This document shows positions 60,949-64,000 of a stretch of DNA of 64,000 bases, in pieces. The DNA comes from Pseudomonadota bacterium (GTDB lineage Bacteria; Pseudomonadota; Gammaproteobacteria; Burkholderiales; Thiobacteraceae). A model generated the notes under the pieces. The model had not been told where the DNA came from, made no database searches, and saw nothing but the letters and a program-made list of their open reading frames with translations. Where the stretch lies: positions 62,001 to 126,000 of the forward strand of contig JAKANO010000010.1 of NCBI GenBank assembly GCA_021812385.1. The letters run 5' to 3'. A program made the translations under genes and the position numbers. Each line of letters starts with the position of its first letter. Within the stretch, counting starts at the first letter, position 1.

Positions 60949-62331
60949 CTAAAATTGATGCGCGCCATGCGCACCCAAGCTCATCAGGTATTGCAGGAAA
61001 ATTTGATTGTCGGTCACACCCTGGCGCGATTTATCTTGCGCCAGTTGCAAGCGGAAGCGGCTAAACTCGCTCGGGTTGTAATCCAACATCACACTGTTTT
61101 TGGACGGCGCATAGTCGGGGCGCGCCAGATAGGCATTGTTCAAGCTGTAATCGACGTGTCCGCTATCCAGTTGATCGCGCCGCAAGCCGACCCGCCAGCG
61201 CGGCATGAACTGATACACGCCCTGCAAATAAGCGCCGGACTGCGTCGCAGCATAAGCGCTGCTCAATGTGCTCGCCGTCGTATCGTAGGTCAACGCACCC
61301 GCTTCGCGCCGGCGGAAATATTCGCCTTGCAGCTTGAAATTGGTATGCGTCACATTGCCATTCGGCGCCCACTTCCAGACGAAATCCGCGACCCACAGAT
61401 GGCTGTTGCCGCTGAAGGCATTGGTCACCGTAGCCCCGGACAAATTGCTATCTTCATAGCTACGGCTTTGCGGCTTGGTTTGCAGATAAGACACGCCGGC
61501 GCGCCAACTTTGGCTGAAGCCGATATCCCCACCCACATGCGCGAATAAAGCCGCGCTGCCGATGCCATTGCGATTGCGTTCCGAGCCGGGGAAATTCCCG
61601 CCGCCGCCGATTTCGGCGCCGACTTCCAGGAAAGTATCGGTCGGCGCCAACCATTTCAGCTGCACGCCGTCTTGGCTAAATTGCGTCCCGAGGAAAGCTT
61701 TGTAGGCCAGCGGGTTGTCGACGAAATCCCAGGTATGCGCATGCTGCTCGTTGAGATAACCGATGGCGGAGAAAAAGCGCCCGGCTTTTATGGTCAGTCC
61801 ATGGCCCAAGCCCAAAGTCTGGATAAAGGCTTCTTCCACGGAAAGCGTATTATCCGGTGCGAGCGCCAAATTTAGGCCGCCATGCAAATACGGATCGATG
61901 TTGGCATACACGCCCAGCTCCGATTCCCCCAGGCTAAAACTGCGCGTTCCCGGGCTGCTTTCGGGACTGGGAATAAACCCGGTGAGGCGATATTTGTTCG
62001 GGTCCTGCGACAGATTGGCATAGGTCCCGGACAGGATCAGCGAAATATCCGGGTTGAATGCATTGGCTCCAGCGGGTGCGGCTGCCGCAGGCGGCGGCGC
62101 AGACGCCACCTGCGTGACTTGCTCCTGCGCTTGCTGTGCCGTCGCTTGCGCCGCATCGACGCGGCTTTCCGCTTTCTGCAAACGCGCTTCCAGCGCCTGA
62201 ATGCGCGCTTCGTAGGTTTGTTTCAGTTGTTGAACTTCGGCACGGATTTTGTCCAAATCCGCATCGCTTGCGGCAAGCGCCGGTTGTGCAAATAGAAAAA
62301 GGCTGCACGCGCCCCATAGATAACGCGACAT
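60949..62331 (-). CDS. Outer-membrane beta-barrel protein with N-terminal coiled coil
   Basis: The 460-aa protein has a signal peptide (YLWGACSLFLFAQPALAASD), a coiled coil (DKIRAEVQQLKQTYEARIQA, LEARLQKAESRVDAAQATAQ), a Pro/Ala linker and a beta barrel ending in SLGAHGAHQF. Segments such as DISLILSGTYANLSQDPNKY, GGLNLALAPDNTLSVEEAFI and WRVGLRRDQLDSGHVDYSLN are typical of phosphate/zinc-type porins. Upstream of the zinc-type ABC genes it probably imports the same ion. It has no TonB plug. Confidence 0.85.
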   Translation of the reverse strand: MSRYLWGACSLFLFAQPALAASDADLDKIRAEVQQLKQTYEARIQALEARLQKAESRVDAAQATAQQAQEQVTQVASAPPPAAAAPAGANAFNPDISLILSGTYANLSQDPNKYRLTGFIPSPESSPGTRSFSLGESELGVYANIDPYLHGGLNLALAPDNTLSVEEAFIQTLGLGHGLTIKAGRFFSAIGYLNEQHAHTWDFVDNPLAYKAFLGTQFSQDGVQLKWLAPTDTFLEVGAEIGGGGNFPGSERNRNGIGSAALFAHVGGDIGFSQSWRAGVSYLQTKPQSRSYEDSNLSGATVTNAFSGNSHLWVADFVWKWAPNGNVTHTNFKLQGEYFRRREAGALTYDTTASTLSSAYAATQSGAYLQGVYQFMPRWRVGLRRDQLDSGHVDYSLNNAYLARPDYAPSKNSVMLDYNPSEFSRFRLQLAQDKSRQGVTDNQIFLQYLMSLGAHGAHQF

Positions 62332-62391
62332 GATGATCCTCGTTTAAGCGATGAACAAAGGCGGCCGCAAGCGGTCGCCAGATACAGTGCC

Positions 62392-62703
62392 TTAAACGCG
62401 GGTGGGCGGTGCGCGGGATTGGTAAAGCTGAAGGCTTAGAAGATAAAACCGGGGCGCCACATGCAATGGCGCAACGCTGTGAACCGTTGCCAAATCGAGC
62501 AGCGGTGCAACCGAGGTGCAAGCGGAACCCAGTTGCGAGAAAGCTGCGCATTTTGTGCACTGCTCGCCATGCGGCAATTTATGCTCGGACTGCGAATGGC
62601 TGGGCGCGCTGCTCAGATGCGACAGCGCGTGCCAAGCCGCGCCTTGCTGCGAAAACAGCAAGGCAAAGGCTAAAAAGACACTGTAAAGGGCGCGTTTCGA
62701 CAT
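62392..62703 (-). CDS. Small secreted protein with Cys/His, unknown (DUF2946-like)
   Basis: The 103-aa protein has a signal peptide (MSKRALYSVFLAFALLFSQQ) and then WHALSHLSSAPSHSQSEHKL and PHGEQCTKCAAFSQLGSACT. These hold several His and a CxxC motif in a layout like the DUF2946 family near metal transport genes. It ends PPTRV. It is upstream of the zinc-type transport operon in the same direction, and so may be a zinc-handling periplasmic protein. This is inferred. Confidence 0.72.
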   Translation of the reverse strand: MSKRALYSVFLAFALLFSQQGAAWHALSHLSSAPSHSQSEHKLPHGEQCTKCAAFSQLGSACTSVAPLLDLATVHSVAPLHVAPRFYLLSLQLYQSRAPPTRV

Positions 62704-62780
62704 CTGAGGGGGCTCATCCTATCAATGCGGCACCCGGCAAAGCAAGCCTTTTAAAATTCACTTGCCACAAAAAAAGCGGC

Positions 62781-63701
62781 TTAAACTTTTTTCTTGGCAC
62801 GCGGGTGTGCTTGATCGTACACCTGCGCTAAATGTTGAAAATCCAAATGCGTGTACACCTGGGTGGTGGAGATGTTGGCATGGCCCAGCATTTCTTGCAC
62901 CGCACGCAGGTCGCCGCTGGATTGCAGCACATGCGAGGCGAAAGAGTGGCGCAGCATATGCGGGTGCACATGCACGCCCAAGCCCAGCTTCTTGGCCCAA
63001 TAAGCGACGCGCAACTGCACCGCGCGCGGCGTGAGCGGACGGCCGCTGCGATTGACGAAAATGTGCTGCTGTTCCACCGGGGTAAAGGTCTGGCGCAAGG
63101 CTAGCCACTTCTGCAATGCGTCCAAGGCAAATTTTCCGACCGGCACCACGCGCGTTTTCGCGCCTTTACCGGTGACGCGCACCTCGGCTTGCGCGAAATC
63201 CACGGCGTCGATTTGCAAACCCGTCAACTCGGCCAGCCGTAAGCCGGAGGAATAAAACAATTCCAGCATCGCGGCGTCGCGCATCGCCAGTGCGGTGGTT
63301 TCATCCGGGACCACCAAGCGCGCCACGCTATCCGGTGACAGCGCATCGGGCAATTTCTTCACATGCTTGGGTGCTTTCAGCCCCAAGCAAGGGTTGTGCG
63401 TAAAGCCATGGTCGCGCGCGAGGTAGCGGTATAAGGTGCGCCAAGCGGAGAGTTTGCGCGCCAAGGTTTTACCGCTTTGGCCGCGCCCGTGCAGTTGCGC
63501 GACGAAGCGCCGCATTTGATTAATTTGCAGTTGGGCTAAGGGCGTGTTTTGCGCCAACGCCAGCAAAGTTTCAACATCGCGCTGATAGTTTTCGCAAGTG
63601 AGCGGCGAAAGTCGCCGCTCGTGTGCAAGATGGGATAGAAAGCCGGCGAGCAGGGGCGCGTCGGGATGGGTAATGGGCGCCTTAGGCTGGGCTGGACTCA
63701 C
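62781..63701 (-). CDS. xerC: Tyrosine recombinase XerC
   Basis: XerC resolves chromosome dimers at dif with XerD. The 306-aa protein has an N-terminal SAM-like domain (FLSHLAHERRLSPLTCENYQ) and the catalytic residues R in YSSGLRLAEL, K in VTGKGAKTRVVPVG, HxxR in HMLRHSFASHVLQSSG, H in MLGHANISTTQVYTH and the nucleophile Tyr in QVYTHLD. A neighbouring DUF484 gene upstream is the typical xerC context and favours XerC over XerD. The start overlaps the DUF484 gene by 20 bases. Confidence 0.96.
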   Translation of the reverse strand: MSPAQPKAPITHPDAPLLAGFLSHLAHERRLSPLTCENYQRDVETLLALAQNTPLAQLQINQMRRFVAQLHGRGQSGKTLARKLSAWRTLYRYLARDHGFTHNPCLGLKAPKHVKKLPDALSPDSVARLVVPDETTALAMRDAAMLELFYSSGLRLAELTGLQIDAVDFAQAEVRVTGKGAKTRVVPVGKFALDALQKWLALRQTFTPVEQQHIFVNRSGRPLTPRAVQLRVAYWAKKLGLGVHVHPHMLRHSFASHVLQSSGDLRAVQEMLGHANISTTQVYTHLDFQHLAQVYDQAHPRAKKKV

Positions 63702-64000
63702 GTGCGATATAGCGGTCGAGCGCCACGCTGATGAGTTCGCCCAAACGCTTCAAATATAAGGTGCCCATGCCTTGATAAAAACGCCCCGAATCTTCGCTCG
63801 CCAACACCAACAGGCCAAAGGATTGGTTGGTGCGCAGTGAAACCATGGCGAAGGATTTGAGGCGTCCGCCATCGTCACCGAACCACGTGCCGGTTTCATA
63901 CAAGGCATGCGGGCCGCAAGAAGGATTGGTCAGGCCTTCGGCATACAAGCGCAATTCTTTGCTGGTGGGGCCAAGCTCCGGCAGGCTGCTCTCCGGCTGC
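63682..64000 (-). CDS. DUF484-family protein (partial, N-terminus beyond window)
   Basis: The visible C-terminal 105 residues (SLPELGPTSKELRLYAEGLT, CGPHALYETGTWFGDDGGRL, SFAMVSLRTNQSFGLLVLAS, GMGTLYLKRLGELISVALDR) match the GAF-like end of DUF484, which stands directly upstream of xerC in many proteobacteria. The reading frame stays open to base 64000, so the gene is cut by the right edge. Function is not known. Confidence 0.92.
   Translation of the reverse strand, partial: QPESSLPELGPTSKELRLYAEGLTNPSCGPHALYETGTWFGDDGGRLKSFAMVSLRTNQSFGLLVLASEDSGRFYQGMGTLYLKRLGELISVALDRYIARESSPA

Overview
The window looks like the chromosome of a diazotrophic, Gram-negative proteobacterium, most likely a betaproteobacterium of the Nitrosomonadales/Gallionellales/Rhodocyclales type. 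This is inferred from protein similarity recognised by eye (NifHDK, NifA with a Cys linker, LRV-type protein, Rho, HslVU, XerC, DUF484, DUF1415, DUF2069, TIGR02647-like) and from the moderately high GC of the codons. No genus is claimed. No rRNA, tRNA, CRISPR array, transposase or prophage gene was seen.

Positions 1-25475 are a molybdenum nitrogenase island. The minus-strand operon nifH-nifD-nifK-nifE-nifN (6953 down to 1, nifN cut by the window edge) has a textbook sigma-54 promoter and a NifA upstream site. A second minus-strand operon starts at nifB (23272) and runs about 9.5 kb through an FdxN-type ferredoxin, an IscA-type protein, a helical-repeat protein, an LRV Fe-S repeat protein, two tandem nifZ genes, a 105-aa unknown, nifS, nifT, a small unknown, a DegT-like protein lacking the PLP lysine, a [2Fe-2S] ferredoxin, a 70-aa unknown, a SIR2-like protein and a GNAT acetyltransferase. 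It also has a sigma-54 promoter and a NifA site. nifA itself (25142-23529) sits upstream behind a perfect sigma-54 promoter without a NifA site. Between the two operons, divergent to an Rrf2 regulator, a plus-strand operon (8137-12394) with two NifA sites and a sigma-54 promoter encodes a receiver-like protein without the phospho-acceptor Asp, DraG, an ArsC-like/SagB-type fusion and a rhodanese-ankyrin protein. An EAL-domain gene faces it.

Positions 25475-40857 are mostly housekeeping: glgC, a MarR regulator divergent from an unusual DsrC-like gene, hslVU, a double-STAS protein, rpmE, rho, trxA, fdxA, and an AddB-like/AddA-like recombination nuclease pair with small conserved genes.

Positions 41093-48120 hold an outer-membrane cytochrome-porin resembling Cyc2 plus a diheme lipoprotein cytochrome, then a signalling block (cNMP-binding protein, CHASE2 adenylate cyclase, FecR protein, OmpA lipoprotein). 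Positions 48149-64000 hold a MalY/PatB lyase, ovothiol synthase OvoA, a phospholipid cluster (plsC-like, cdsA-like, CDP-alcohol transferase), a HugZ-like protein, a YihY-like membrane protein, a large unknown, a zinc-type ABC transporter lacking its ATPase with an outer-membrane partner, xerC and a partial DUF484 gene.

A recurrent theme is hairpin elements whose arms are tandem 7-10-base units. There are six (1206-1316, 2709-2793, 4350-4430, 7256-7390, 15446-15578, 52741-52888) plus an unrelated nested palindrome (53853-54092). Three lie inside nifHDKEN, and one has been absorbed into the 3' end of nifE.
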